Notes: a model not told the origin generated them from the sequence alone. 64,000 bases of DNA from Roseateles oligotrophus (GCF_025717515.1 NZ_JAJIRN010000012.1:122977-186976); one strand, 5' to 3'; shown: positions 1 to 7,936, numbered from the stretch's first letter. Program-made: numbers and translations.

Positions 1-100
1 AGCGCTCCCCAAAGCGTTGCTGCAGGGCCAGCAGCAAGGCTTCAGGCAGCGGACACCGCTCGCTCATCGGTGTCGATTGCTTGGGCAAAACTGTATTCAT
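1..100 (-). CDS. N-terminus of an FAD-linked oxidase (partial)
   Basis: Only the first 33 codons are inside the window; the gene runs off the left edge. The reading frame starts at an ATG at position 100 on the minus strand and contains PLPEALLLALQQRFGER, which resembles the opening of FAD-binding D-lactate/glycolate oxidase family proteins (FAD_binding_4 type). This is a family resemblance from a short stretch; no cofactor motif is visible. An overlapping ATG at 104 is in another frame that stops after 20 codons, so 100 is the only workable start seen. Confidence 0.5.
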   Translation of the reverse strand, partial: MNTVLPKQSTPMSERCPLPEALLLALQQRFGER

Positions 101-234
101 TCATCAGTCTCTCGGTGGCTTGGCACAATTCTAGGAACAAGCCACAGAAAGACTGCCAACGATTGATTCAAAGCGCTTGTCAATGTCTCGGCGCGGTGCG
201 AGCATGAAGTATCAACAAATTCTTGGAGGTGTCT

Positions 235-492
235 ATGTTCGGAATCGATCTTGGCTGGCTCGCGCTCATCGTGGTTTTGCTGCTGGCGGTGGCCGGCGTA
301 ATGCGCTGGGACTTGCTGCGAGCCATGGGGCGCGACGCACTCGAAAAGTCCGCCCAACCCAAGGCTAACGTCGCTGTGCCAAAGCCCGAAGCCGAGTTCG
401 GCGAGCCACCGCGTGAGATGCACCATGCCGAACAGCATCAGCACCCGGCCCATCACAAGCCCGAAATCCATCGCTCGGGCAAACGGCACTGA
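235..492 (+). CDS. Small single-pass membrane protein, unknown
   Basis: An 85-residue product. The ATG at 235 is preceded by GGAGGT at 225-230, a near-perfect ribosome binding site, so I prefer it to the in-frame TTG at 223. Residues 7-25 form one hydrophobic helix (WLALIVVLLLAVAGVM); the rest is a hydrophilic, Pro/Glu/His-rich tail ending HHKPEIHRSGKRH. The layout (MFGI, one helix, amphipathic stretch, charged tail) is reminiscent of TatA/TatB, but the usual Phe-Gly and Leu-Pro signatures are absent, so I do not call it Tat. It is divergent from the FAD oxidase. Function unknown. Confidence 0.55.
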   Translation: MFGIDLGWLALIVVLLLAVAGVMRWDLLRAMGRDALEKSAQPKANVAVPKPEAEFGEPPREMHHAEQHQHPAHHKPEIHRSGKRH

Positions 493-544
493 AGGTCCAA
501 GCCCATCGGCGCCGCCAGGGGCGCCGAGTCAAACGCTTGACGCC

Positions 545-1336
545 TCAGAACTTGTATTGCATCGGCCAAGTCGGGCAGATGGGCTTGAAGCCTATGGCTT
601 CCAAAATGGGCCGACTCATGATCGAGGCATCTACCGCCATCCACTCATAGCCGCGAGCGCGGGCCTCGACGAAACGCACATCAAACAAGGCCGAATAGAC
701 ACCACGGCCGCGCCAAGCCGGCAGCACCCCGCCGCCGTGCAACTCGGGGAAACGTGAGCCGGGGGGATAGTCGGTCCAGCCGGTGCCTATCGGCTGGCCG
801 TCTGCATAAGCGCAGAACATGCTCATCTCGCCATCGCCCTTGGCCAAACCGGCGGCCAGCTTGTCGCGCAGCCATTCGAAATCGCGACCCCAAATTTGAG
901 CCTGCACGCTGAGCACATCGCCGAGATCCCCTGCGTCGGTGATTCGCCTTAGCTCCACACCGGCCGGGAGGCATTTTTGATCCTTGCCCCTGGGCCTGCT
1001 CTCAAGCAGAGGATAGAGCATGAAGAGCTCCGGCTCACCGGCCACGAAGCCCTGCAATTCGAGCATCTGTTTTAGCGTCGATGGTTGCTCCAGCGCGTAG
1101 ACCTTCCACTCAAAGTCTTGGCCCAAGGCTCGAAACTGTTCGATCTGTGCACCTATCTGCGCCGACTCCTGACCCGGATCAAGCCGCGAGAAGCACAAAA
1201 GCGCCTCTCCACCGGCCGGGCCGGAGAGCGGCAGATGGCGTCGCAAATGGGGCAAGCAATCCAGCGAGAAGCCTTCGATGGCATGGTCCTGGCGATCTTG
1301 CCGATAGGCTTCGAAGAGTTGTAGTTCGGTGTTCAT
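545..1336 (-). CDS. GNAT-family N-acetyltransferase
   Basis: A 263-residue protein. The C-terminal half has the GNAT acetyl-CoA binding pattern (GGGVLPAWRGRGVYSAL, the R/Q-x-x-G-x-G/A loop), preceded by an acceptor-binding strand region and followed by an ALxxIGF-like motif near the C-terminus (ILEAIGFKP). The N-terminal 120 residues are less conserved and may be a degenerate second GNAT fold. The start at 1336 (MNTELQLF) is chosen because an upstream in-frame start at 1444 would run through the divergent promoter region of the adenosyltransferase gene. Substrate unknown. Confidence 0.75.
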   Translation of the reverse strand: MNTELQLFEAYRQDRQDHAIEGFSLDCLPHLRRHLPLSGPAGGEALLCFSRLDPGQESAQIGAQIEQFRALGQDFEWKVYALEQPSTLKQMLELQGFVAGEPELFMLYPLLESRPRGKDQKCLPAGVELRRITDAGDLGDVLSVQAQIWGRDFEWLRDKLAAGLAKGDGEMSMFCAYADGQPIGTGWTDYPPGSRFPELHGGGVLPAWRGRGVYSALFDVRFVEARARGYEWMAVDASIMSRPILEAIGFKPICPTWPMQYKF

Positions 1337-1404
1337 CGTGTGGGCGGGAAAAGTGACGTGGAGGCAGGATGGCGCAGCGCTCGCTTCGGCTATGCGAAGG
1401 CCCA

Positions 1405-1437
1405 ACGGACTATATTTCGCCCCGACGGACTTTATTT
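1405..1437. repeat. Two 13-nt direct repeats in a divergent promoter region
   Basis: ACGGACTATATTT (1405-1417) and ACGGACTTTATTT (1425-1437) differ at one base and are 20 bp apart, about two helical turns. They lie between divergent genes at 1336 and 1482, where regulatory sites are expected. A regulator is not identifiable. This could also be a chance local duplication. Confidence 0.35.
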
Positions 1438-1481
1438 GTTCCAATCAATCATTCACTCACGAACTTCAGATCAGCACAACC

Positions 1482-2084
1482 ATGGCCAACCGACTCTCAC
1501 AAATAGCGACCCGTACCGGTGATGACGGCACGACCGGCCTCGGCGACGGCAGCCGCGTGCCCAAGGATCATTTGCGCGTGCAAGCGATGGGGGATGTCGA
1601 TGAGCTGAACTCCAATCTTGGCCTGCTGCTGGCCGAGCCGCTGCCGGGCGATGTGCGCGAGTTGCTGATCACCATCCAGCATGAGCTGTTCAACCTCGGC
1701 GGCGAGCTCTGCATGCCGGGTTACGAGCTGCTCAAGATGGACGCCGTCTTGCGTCTGGATGAAGAATTAGCCCATTACAACGCCGCCTTGCCGCGCCTGA
1801 AGGAATTCATCCTGCCGGCAGGCACCCGCAGCGCGGCGATCTCGCATGTCTGCCGCACCGTCGCCCGCCGGGCCGAGCGCGCCGTCGTCACGCTGGCCGC
1901 GAACGAGACCATCAACGCCGCGCCACGCCAATACCTGAACCGCTTGTCCGACTTGTTATTCGTACTGGCTCGCGTGCTGAACCGGGCCAATCTCGATGGC
2001 CTCGGCGGTGACGATGTCTACTGGCATAGCGAGCGTCTGCAAAAGCAGCAGGACGGACAAGATGAAGCTGAATCGGCCAGCTAA
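1482..2084 (+). CDS. Cob(I)alamin adenosyltransferase, PduO type
   Basis: A 200-residue protein that transfers the 5'-deoxyadenosyl group of ATP to cob(I)alamin, making coenzyme B12 in the cytosol. The N-terminal TRTGDDGTTGLGDGSRV is the ATP-binding signature of the PduO/MMAB family; FNLGGELC, RRAERAV and NRLSDLLFVLAR are further conserved blocks. Length fits the family (about 180-200). The ATG at 1482 opens directly before the conserved N-terminus; an upstream extension to 1329 would read through the divergent gene's start. No other cobalamin gene is nearby, so it probably serves salvage or general cofactor supply. Confidence 0.93.
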   Translation: MANRLSQIATRTGDDGTTGLGDGSRVPKDHLRVQAMGDVDELNSNLGLLLAEPLPGDVRELLITIQHELFNLGGELCMPGYELLKMDAVLRLDEELAHYNAALPRLKEFILPAGTRSAAISHVCRTVARRAERAVVTLAANETINAAPRQYLNRLSDLLFVLARVLNRANLDGLGGDDVYWHSERLQKQQDGQDEAESAS

Positions 2085-2087
2085 GCA

Positions 2088-3074
2088 TCAGGCGACCAGC
2101 AAGGCGGCCGCCTCGCGCAGCCGCTTTGCGTAGGCCGCCCGCAGGTCTGCCGGGGCCTCGATCTCCACCTGGCCGGCATGCCGCAACAGATCCATCAGCA
2201 ATTCGGTGGCATCGACAAAGGGCAAACTCAAGCGCCAACGACCATCCGCCAACCATTCACCGGCTTGCGCAGGATGCCATTCCTCCTTGGCCACCCATTG
2301 CGCCGCCTCGGCGCTGAAAATCAGCACGGCCAGCTTGGGGCTGGCGCCGGCAAAAATGCCATAACCCTGATCCAGCTCGGCCTCCAACTGCTTGGTCGAC
2401 ACCGTCTTGGCCTTCTCGTCCAGCAACTCGGCGGACTCCATCGCATCAAGCGCAAAACGCCTGAAGCCCTCACTCTGGTGGCACCAGGCGTCCAGATACC
2501 AGGTATTGCGGTAATGGACCAGGCGCTGCGGTGAGACGACCCGCTCGCTGGCCTTGGCCGCCGCCCGGCCTTGCCCCCTGGATCGGTAGCTCAGCCTCAA
2601 GCGCTGGCGCTTGACCACCGAGCTGCCGACCGTCTCGAAATACTCCGACGCCACCCGCCGCTTGGCCGTGCTGATCAGCTTGACCCGGCGCGTCAGCTCG
2701 CGCGCCTCATCGGCATCGGCGCCCAACATGCCGGTCAGCTTGTCGAACATCGGCAGCAGATGCCGGCTCAGAATGCCGTCGTCATCCAGGCTGGCCAGCA
2801 GCTGGTGCATGGTCAACAGCGCATGCAACTCCTTCTCGCTGAACCAGACGCCCGGCAACTCATGCTGACGGCCCCTCCATTGCTGTCCGAAACGGTAGCC
2901 ATTGGCGCCGGCGTCATATTCGATCGGCGCATCCATGCGCTCGCGCAGGTATTGCAGATCACGCTTCAAGGTGGCCGGAGACACCTCCAGCGCCGCCAGC
3001 AAGGTGGCAAAGCTGACGCATTCGCTGGAGCGAATCAACAACTCGATTTTGTAAAAGCGCTCGGTTCTGTCCAT
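2088..3074 (-). CDS. WYL-domain HTH transcriptional regulator
   Basis: A 328-residue DeoR-like regulator. Residues 1-60 form a winged helix-turn-helix (VSPATLKRDLQYLRERM as recognition region); the WYL domain spans roughly 145-215 with the name-giving W192-Y193-L194 in NTWYLDAW, followed by a C-terminal WCX-like extension. WYL domains bind small or nucleic-acid ligands and often control stress or defence genes. It is transcribed away from the HNH-like gene at 3194; a 14-bp palindrome lies 7 bp before its ATG. I see no Shine-Dalgarno sequence, only an A-rich leader. It probably regulates itself and the divergent gene (inference). Confidence 0.88.
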   Translation of the reverse strand: MDRTERFYKIELLIRSSECVSFATLLAALEVSPATLKRDLQYLRERMDAPIEYDAGANGYRFGQQWRGRQHELPGVWFSEKELHALLTMHQLLASLDDDGILSRHLLPMFDKLTGMLGADADEARELTRRVKLISTAKRRVASEYFETVGSSVVKRQRLRLSYRSRGQGRAAAKASERVVSPQRLVHYRNTWYLDAWCHQSEGFRRFALDAMESAELLDEKAKTVSTKQLEAELDQGYGIFAGASPKLAVLIFSAEAAQWVAKEEWHPAQAGEWLADGRWRLSLPFVDATELLMDLLRHAGQVEIEAPADLRAAYAKRLREAAALLVA

Positions 3075-3080
3075 ATCTAT

Positions 3081-3094
3081 TTTTTTGCAAAAAA
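3081..3094. promoter_or_regulatory. Perfect 14-bp A/T palindrome before the WYL gene
   Basis: TTTTTTGCAAAAAA is a perfect dyad located just upstream of the WYL regulator start and inside the 119-bp divergent region shared with the HNH-like gene. Position and symmetry suit an autoregulatory operator; binding by the WYL protein is inference. Confidence 0.4.
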
Positions 3095-3193
3095 TTTAGC
3101 TGGATCATCCCATGAGCCAGCTGGCCCGGACACTTGATTTCAAGGTCAGACGAAAAAGGCTTTCGCATCGGCCGGCAACCCAGGAGCAAAACC

Positions 3194-4348
3194 ATGGCAC
3201 AGATCAGCGCAGTAGCAGCAGTAGTAGCAGCAGCAGTTGTAGATGTTCAGTCGGTCCAGTCGCCGGCCCAAATGGAGCTGGGCATAGACATGCCCAATGT
3301 CACCAACAGCGACACCAGCAGCGATACGGCCGGCCCAGTAGCCGCCACCCAAAGCCTAGGTTTCGCGCTCGGCTGGGACTTCGCCCACCACGGCCTGCCT
3401 CCACCCGCCCTGCACCTTTATGCGAACTCACCCTTGCGCCAGGGCTATCAGGCCGGCAGCGCCACCTTCGGCCGCCGCACGCTGCGCGCCAAACGCCACA
3501 CGCAACAATGGCTGCTGCTGCGCACCCATGCTTGGACGCGCGGACGCAGCTTCGAAGATGTGCAGCTGACGCCCAACTATCTGCAGCAGATCGAGGTGAG
3601 TCATTGCCCCATCACCCGCCAGCCACTGGATGCCCACAAAGGCAGCCGCAACCAGGCGCAGATCGACCGCGTGCGCAACGATGCTGGCTACGCCGCCGGC
3701 AATGTGGTGATGATGAGCCGCGCCGCCAATCTGGCCAAGGCCGAGCATGGCTGGCTGGGCGCGACCGAGCTGGCCCGCAGCGTCGAGGCCGGGCCGATCC
3801 ACCGGATCGCCGGTCTGGGCGCGGCCGAGTGGCAACGCGTGGCCTTGTTGTGCAGCTTTGTGACCGAGCTGCCGCATGAGCAGGCGGCCGCCCTGCCCTT
3901 GCTGGTCTTGCCACCGAACCGGCTGCGTATGTTCAATCCCGTTCAGGCCCTGCAAGCGATGTTGACCCGGCAACTGGCCACGCCGGGCTGGAGCGCGCGG
4001 CTGGCGCGCATCGAAGCTCTGCTGCCCAACGATGAATGCAAGGCCGACTTCAATCGCTTTGTGCTGGCCTTGGCACCGCGCGTACTGGCCGTTACGAATC
4101 TGCACCGCGAGCAGGAGATCCGCTGGGCGCTGGAAGACGCTTGGCAGCAGCCCTTGCTGCTGAAACGCTGGACCCGCTTTGCGCTGCATCTGACGGCGGC
4201 GCAAGCCGAAGCTCTGGTGCAACGCGCGGCCGCCAAGCATTTGGTCAATGCCGTTCATGTGCAGCAGCTGAGCCAGCCGAACGCGATCGAGGGCTGGGCC
4301 TTGGAGCGGGGCGGGTTTTGCGGCGCGAGCCAAATCGAAAGGCATTGA
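3194..4348 (+). CDS. HNH-like protein of unknown function
   Basis: A 384-residue protein. I chose the ATG at 3194 because AGGAG lies at 3182-3186. The first 50 residues are low-complexity (Ala/Val then Ser/Thr/Asp, from a GTA/GCA-rich tract). Residues 138-182 read CPITRQPLD, then QIDRVRNDAGYAAGN and SRAANLAK. This matches the pattern C-x-x-T, DRI/V, GY-x-x-x-N, N-x-x-K seen in one class of HNH nucleases in which DR replaces the first His. C138, D158, R159, N170, N179 and K182 are the key residues. The C-terminal 200 residues are alpha-helical and unrecognised. Divergent from a WYL regulator. Nuclease activity is inference; I do not recognise the full-length family. Confidence 0.6.
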   Translation: MAQISAVAAVVAAAVVDVQSVQSPAQMELGIDMPNVTNSDTSSDTAGPVAATQSLGFALGWDFAHHGLPPPALHLYANSPLRQGYQAGSATFGRRTLRAKRHTQQWLLLRTHAWTRGRSFEDVQLTPNYLQQIEVSHCPITRQPLDAHKGSRNQAQIDRVRNDAGYAAGNVVMMSRAANLAKAEHGWLGATELARSVEAGPIHRIAGLGAAEWQRVALLCSFVTELPHEQAAALPLLVLPPNRLRMFNPVQALQAMLTRQLATPGWSARLARIEALLPNDECKADFNRFVLALAPRVLAVTNLHREQEIRWALEDAWQQPLLLKRWTRFALHLTAAQAEALVQRAAAKHLVNAVHVQQLSQPNAIEGWALERGGFCGASQIERH

Positions 4349-4365
4349 CCCGGTTAACGCAGGAA

Positions 4366-4382
4366 CCCCCTGAACGAGGGGG
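4366..4382. other. Short hairpin downstream of the HNH-like gene
   Basis: CCCCCT (4366-4371) and AGGGGG (4377-4382) pair with a 5-nt loop, 17 nt after the stop codon. There is no T-run, so it is a weak candidate for transcription termination. Confidence 0.35.
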
Positions 4383-4534
4383 AGGACTACGACGCTGAAT
4401 TCATACCCTCGTCACGCGCCGCAAGCACAGTCCGCCTGCACCACCAGCGCTGACAGGGAGGAGGAACCGCCCGAGGTTTTGCAATGGGGTGAATGAACAT
4501 CACGAACTTGTTTCTTTACTTTTTGGAGTACCCC

Positions 4535-5296
4535 ATGCAAAAGACCTTTCTCGCCCTGGCCCTCGCGGCTGCGGCCATCGCGCCGGCACAAGCGGCTTTG
4601 ACAACCGGTGACCTGGCTTTCACATCCTTCAATGCCGATGAAGACGGCTGGGCCATGGTTGCTTTCACCGAAATCGCCGCCGGCACCAAGGTCTACTTCT
4701 CGGACAACGAGTGGACCGGCAGCGCCTTCAACAGCGGTGAGAGCTATTCTTCCTGGACTTCCGGCACATCCGCGATCGCAGCCGGCACCGTAATTCGCTT
4801 CAGCAATGTGGACAACGCTACGACTCTGAAGGCATCAGTTGGTACCTTCAGCCGCGAAACAGTGGCCAACAGCGCTAACTGGGGCGTCAGCACCAGCGAA
4901 GACACCATCTATGCCTACCTTGGCACCTCCGCCACGGCCGCTACGACCTTCCTGAGTGCAATCACGACCGGCACCTTCGGCAGTGCTACTGCTGGCAGCC
5001 TAGTGGGTACCGGCCTCGCAAATGGCACCGGTGCAATCACCTTGTCCGTGGGTTCCGACTACGCCGAATACAACGGCGCACGTGCCGGTTTGGCCGAATT
5101 CAGCGACTACAAGTCCCTGGTCAGCAATGTAGCCAACTGGAACGATGCAGGAACTAACGCGGTTGCCGCTGCTTTTGTCCCCGACACCACCGCCTTCACC
5201 GTCGCAGCCGCCGTCCCCGAGCCACAAACCTACGCCATGCTGCTGGCCGGCCTGGGCGCGATCGGCTTCGTCGCTCGCCGCCGCGCTGCCAAGTAA
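4535..5296 (+). CDS. Exported PEP-CTERM sorting-domain protein
   Basis: A 253-residue secreted protein. Residues 1-21 are a signal peptide ending AQA. The C-terminus has the PEP-CTERM tripartite signal: VPEPQTYAMLLAGLGAIGF followed by VARRR, i.e. the Pro-Glu-Pro motif, a hydrophobic helix and a basic tail recognised by exosortase (EpsH/XrtA). The middle is rich in Thr, Ser, Gly and Ala, typical of low-complexity exopolysaccharide-associated proteins. TTGGAG at 4522-4527 sets the start at 4535 rather than at in-frame 4493. No exosortase or EPS genes are in the window. The exact role is unknown. Confidence 0.88.
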   Translation: MQKTFLALALAAAAIAPAQAALTTGDLAFTSFNADEDGWAMVAFTEIAAGTKVYFSDNEWTGSAFNSGESYSSWTSGTSAIAAGTVIRFSNVDNATTLKASVGTFSRETVANSANWGVSTSEDTIYAYLGTSATAATTFLSAITTGTFGSATAGSLVGTGLANGTGAITLSVGSDYAEYNGARAGLAEFSDYKSLVSNVANWNDAGTNAVAAAFVPDTTAFTVAAAVPEPQTYAMLLAGLGAIGFVARRRAAK

Positions 5297-5316
5297 GAAA
5301 TCAAACTCACCAAACC

Positions 5317-5342
5317 GCCTGTCCGGGCTCAGCCCGGCAGGC
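5317..5342. terminator. Hairpin between convergent genes
   Basis: GCCTG-T-CCGGGC pairs with GCCCGG-CAGGC around a TCA loop, about 11 bp with one bulge. It lies 20 bp after the PEP-CTERM gene and overlaps the end of the convergent small gene, whose TGA is in the loop. There is no long T-run on either side, so strength is uncertain. Confidence 0.5.
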
Positions 5343-5553
5343 CGATGCTGAGTCGCTCCAATTCGCCGAACTGATCTTGCAAGGCGACGTGGTAGCCCAA
5401 AGCACCGAACCAATTGGCCCATTGCTGGGCCAATTTTTTTGTCGGCAACCAGGGCCCCGTCTTGTCGACGATGACGCGATTGGCGCGGCGCTCGTAGAAC
5501 ACGACCCGCCACATGCCGTTGGAGACGGCTTGGTTAAAACTGTTATTGATCAT
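5329..5553 (-). CDS. Small hypothetical protein, third gene of the TA operon
   Basis: A 74-residue protein of unknown function: MWRVVFYERRANRVIVDKTG opens at residue 14, followed by an aromatic helical stretch (AQQWANWFGALGY). It lies 22 bp downstream of the PIN gene on the same strand, so it is probably co-transcribed with the toxin-antitoxin pair. There is no clear ribosome binding site; Met14 (5514) is an alternative start. The amino-acid composition looks like a real protein, but I do not recognise the family. Confidence 0.5.
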   Translation of the reverse strand: MINNSFNQAVSNGMWRVVFYERRANRVIVDKTGPWLPTKKLAQQWANWFGALGYHVALQDQFGELERLSIGLPG

Positions 5554-5575
5554 GAAATGGCGGCACGCTATCCGG

Positions 5576-6007
5576 CTACAGACGGCTCAAGAATTCTTCG
5601 GAACCAAGGCAGCCAATGCCTACCCGCTTGGACGACTTCACCCGGCGCGCCAGATCACCGCGCAGCTTGGGACAATCACTGACCAAGTAGTCCAGCGACG
5701 CCGCGCAAGCGATAGCGAGCGCGGCCACAGGACTAGCGCTCTTGCCTAAGCCGACATCGGCCTTGTCATCCACCACCTCGGCATAGGGCAAAAAGTCAGC
5801 CAACAATTCGAGCTGCTGCGCTTCATCCAACTTGAATGCCGGAAAGGCCAATGACTTCATCAAGGCCCGCGCCGTCCCGCTGCCAATCAAGGCTTGACAT
5901 TGCCCGGTCTGCCAGGCGGCCCGCATGCGCTTTGATTCGGCGTTATTGAATATCAGCGCCCTCAGCACGATGGCCGTATCGAAGGCAACCCGCGGCCGGC
6001 CACTCAT
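5576..6007 (-). CDS. PIN-domain protein, putative TA toxin with altered active site
   Basis: A 143-residue protein of the COG1569-type PIN family: PRVAFDTAIVLRALIF matches strand 1 and helix 1 of PIN RNases, and SLDYLVSDCPKL matches the late acidic strand. PIN toxins cleave RNA using three or four Asp/Glu residues. Here D9 is kept. The helix that normally carries the conserved Glu reads ARALMKSLAFP, the central Asp region reads KSASPVAALAIA without Asp, and the usual GDKDLL is SDCPKL. So at least two acidic ligands seem absent. Its ATG overlaps the antitoxin stop (ATGA), indicating translational coupling. It may be inactive or have changed function. Confidence 0.75.
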   Translation of the reverse strand: MSGRPRVAFDTAIVLRALIFNNAESKRMRAAWQTGQCQALIGSGTARALMKSLAFPAFKLDEAQQLELLADFLPYAEVVDDKADVGLGKSASPVAALAIACAASLDYLVSDCPKLRGDLARRVKSSKRVGIGCLGSEEFLSRL

Positions 6008-6414
6008 CGCTTGGCAGCCTTGGCAAGCACAAGACTCAGGCTCGCTTTCAAGCCAGCGGTCGGCGCCCGGCTGATTTGCCGCACCGCCACCGCGCTCACC
6101 ACGCTAACTGCGCTCTTGGCCGTCGGCGTCTTTTCACTCAATGGTTTTACGGCCGCATTTGTCGCAGTCGCGATCTTGCGCGCCCGTTTGGCCGGCACCG
6201 GTTCGGCCCATGCCAGCGCCGACTCAATGGTTTTGGCGTCGATTTTGAGTTCGGCCAACTTGGCCCTGAGCGCATCCCCACGTTGAATTCGCACCGGGGT
6301 CAGGATGATTTGCCCGGCCTTGCTTTGTACTTCGAAGTACTGCACCGGTCCGAGTGCTTGCGTCACGCTTTTTGGCAGCGTCAGTTGGTTTTTTGAAGTC
6401 AGTTTGGCAAGCAA
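6004..6414 (-). CDS. AbrB/MazE-type antitoxin with a long basic tail
   Basis: A 136-residue protein. Residues 1-45 form an AbrB/SpoVT swapped-hairpin DNA-binding domain (KLTSKNQLTLPKSV is the diagnostic loop). Residues 46-73 end in SALAWAE, where typical family members (about 80 residues) stop. A further 62 residues rich in Ala, Lys, Thr, Ser and Val follow, resembling a histone H1-like tail. The gene precedes and overlaps the PIN gene by 4 nt, the usual order for antitoxin then toxin. Such antitoxins bind their own promoter; the region upstream of 6414 is where this would occur. Confidence 0.78.
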   Translation of the reverse strand: MLAKLTSKNQLTLPKSVTQALGPVQYFEVQSKAGQIILTPVRIQRGDALRAKLAELKIDAKTIESALAWAEPVPAKRARKIATATNAAVKPLSEKTPTAKSAVSVVSAVAVRQISRAPTAGLKASLSLVLAKAAKR

Positions 6415-6529
6415 AATTTCGTCTTTTCGGAATTTCTGAAAGTAAGGAATCCTTGCTTTCGCGCTTCCTTGTTAGGCCCGGCGGCGAAAGTAATGCTGAA
6501 AATGATCGGTAGCAAAAGCCCGTAAGGTC

Positions 6530-6577
6530 GGCCGAAAAAAAAGCCGCGGCACTCGGGCTCACGGCTTCTTTTTGGCC
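6530..6577. terminator. Strong bidirectional Rho-independent terminator
   Basis: GGCCGAAAAAAAAGCCG pairs almost completely with CGGCTTCTTTTTGGCC, about 16 bp with A-runs and T-runs flanking the G+C core on both sides. It follows the acetyltransferase gene that ends at 6613 (minus strand) and insulates it from the toxin-antitoxin operon. Confidence 0.75.
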
Positions 6578-6612
6578 TCCATCTGACGACGGAGGCGCTG
6601 ACTATGGACTGT

Positions 6613-7131
6613 TCAGACCAGTGAGCGCTGCAAGCGCAATTCTTCCAAACGCGTGCCCGCCACCTCGGTGGTCTTGGCGCTGCCCAACTCGCGCTTGAAT
6701 CCGGCCAGATCAAAGAAGCGCAGCGCGCGCTCGTTGCGCAGAAAGGACCACAACGTCACCTTGGTGCAGCCCTCTTCTTGCAGGCCGTCACGAGCGGCGT
6801 CCCACAGAGCCAGGCCAACGCCCTTGTCCCAGTGGATGGGGTTGGCATACATCGCCCAGATCTCGCCGGTGCTGGACGGCGTGCCCTTGTCGCGCGAACG
6901 GTCGAAGCCAACAAAGCCCATCAACTCATTGTCGATATGGGCGACCATCACCTGCGGCTCGCACAAATCGATCGCTTCACGCCAGAAGGCCTGGCGCTTT
7001 TGCACCGAAAGCGCGTCCAGCGCGGCGTCGGGCAACAGCCCTTTGTAAGCGTCTTGCCAAGCAGCAACATGGATTTCTGCAATGCCTTTGGCATCACGCA
7101 GCGTGGCGGGGCGAACCTGAATACTCGACAT
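6613..7131 (-). CDS. GNAT-family N-acetyltransferase
   Basis: A 172-residue protein with a full GNAT fold: IQVRPATLRDAKGIAEIH at the N-terminus, VMVAHIDNELMGFVGF (strand 4 region), a KGVGLALWDAA loop that corresponds to the acetyl-CoA pyrophosphate-binding R/Q-x-x-G-x-G, and ALRFFDLAGFKRE at the end. The ATG at 7131 opens exactly at the conserved N-terminus; an upstream in-frame start at 7203 would add 24 unrelated residues. Substrate unknown. It is a single gene followed by the terminator at 6530-6577. Confidence 0.85.
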   Translation of the reverse strand: MSSIQVRPATLRDAKGIAEIHVAAWQDAYKGLLPDAALDALSVQKRQAFWREAIDLCEPQVMVAHIDNELMGFVGFDRSRDKGTPSSTGEIWAMYANPIHWDKGVGLALWDAARDGLQEEGCTKVTLWSFLRNERALRFFDLAGFKRELGSAKTTEVAGTRLEELRLQRSLV

Positions 7132-7258
7132 ACGAAGCAACTTTGATGGAACAAACACGAATCGGAAGGGCAGGATTTTGCCCGCCAAAGCAGCCCGGAT
7201 CAACGCTTGACAGCGCGATATTTTCTCAGCCGCCCTGATTCACATTTAAGTCTTGAGC

Positions 7259-7936
7259 TCAAGCGGCCTGCAAAACCTGGCGCTTGGCAAAGTCTTGCAC
7301 ACAGCGCTTCAGTGCCGCCTTGTTGGCGCGTTGCAGCCGACTCAAGAGCAAATGTTCGGCCTGCATGCCGGCCAATTCCGTCGCAAACCGCTCCTCGACA
7401 TCGTTTTGAATACGCAGCAGCAGATGGGCTGTTGTCATCGCATCGGCGAGCGCACGGTGAGCTCGACCCGAATTGGGCAAGGCATGAAATTGCGCCAACG
7501 TCCCCAAGCGGCAATTCGGTGCATCGGGGTAGAGCCGGCGCGACAGCAGCACGGTGCAAGCAAAACTCTCATGCGCCGGATCGGGCGTGCAGCCGGCCAA
7601 AGCCATCTCGGCCTGCCAGAAACCCTTATCAAAGGCCGCACTATGTGCAACCAGGGGGCAGGCTCGGGTGAAGACCGCCAGGTCCTGCATCACGCTCTCG
7701 GCGGCGGGCGCTTCGGCCAGCATTTCATTGCTGATGCCGGTCAACTCCTGAATGAAGGGAGGCACCCAAGCGCCGGTCTTCATCAGGCTTTGGTAGGAAT
7801 CAACGATTGCACCGTCACGCACCAAGACCGCCGCAATTTCGGTCGCGCGGCCGCCACCATTGGGTGCCAAGCCGGTGGTCTCGAAGTCGATTACCGCGAC
7901 CGTTTGCGCTTTCGACGGCTTCACTTCCAGCTTCAT
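7259..7936 (-). CDS. DnaQ-like 3'-5' exonuclease (DEDDh)
   Basis: A 225-residue exonuclease of the RNase T/DNA polymerase III epsilon superfamily. IDFETTGL (about residues 16-23) is Exo I with the Asp and Glu metal ligands; VAHSAAFDKGF is Exo II; and HRALADA near residue 160 is Exo III with the catalytic His and the last Asp, so the DEDDh set is complete. A C-terminal helical segment of about 45 residues is extra. The start ATG overlaps the stop of the upstream pyrophosphohydrolase by 4 nt, so the two are translationally coupled. It may act in DNA or RNA trimming; the substrate is not evident. Confidence 0.88.
   Translation of the reverse strand: MKLEVKPSKAQTVAVIDFETTGLAPNGGGRATEIAAVLVRDGAIVDSYQSLMKTGAWVPPFIQELTGISNEMLAEAPAAESVMQDLAVFTRACPLVAHSAAFDKGFWQAEMALAGCTPDPAHESFACTVLLSRRLYPDAPNCRLGTLAQFHALPNSGRAHRALADAMTTAHLLLRIQNDVEERFATELAGMQAEHLLLSRLQRANKAALKRCVQDFAKRQVLQAA

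Noticed and set aside
3194..3260. A trinucleotide (GTA/GCA) tract as a phase-variable repeat
   Set aside because: It is interrupted and in-frame, giving an Ala/Val-rich stretch; slippage would not cleanly switch the gene off.
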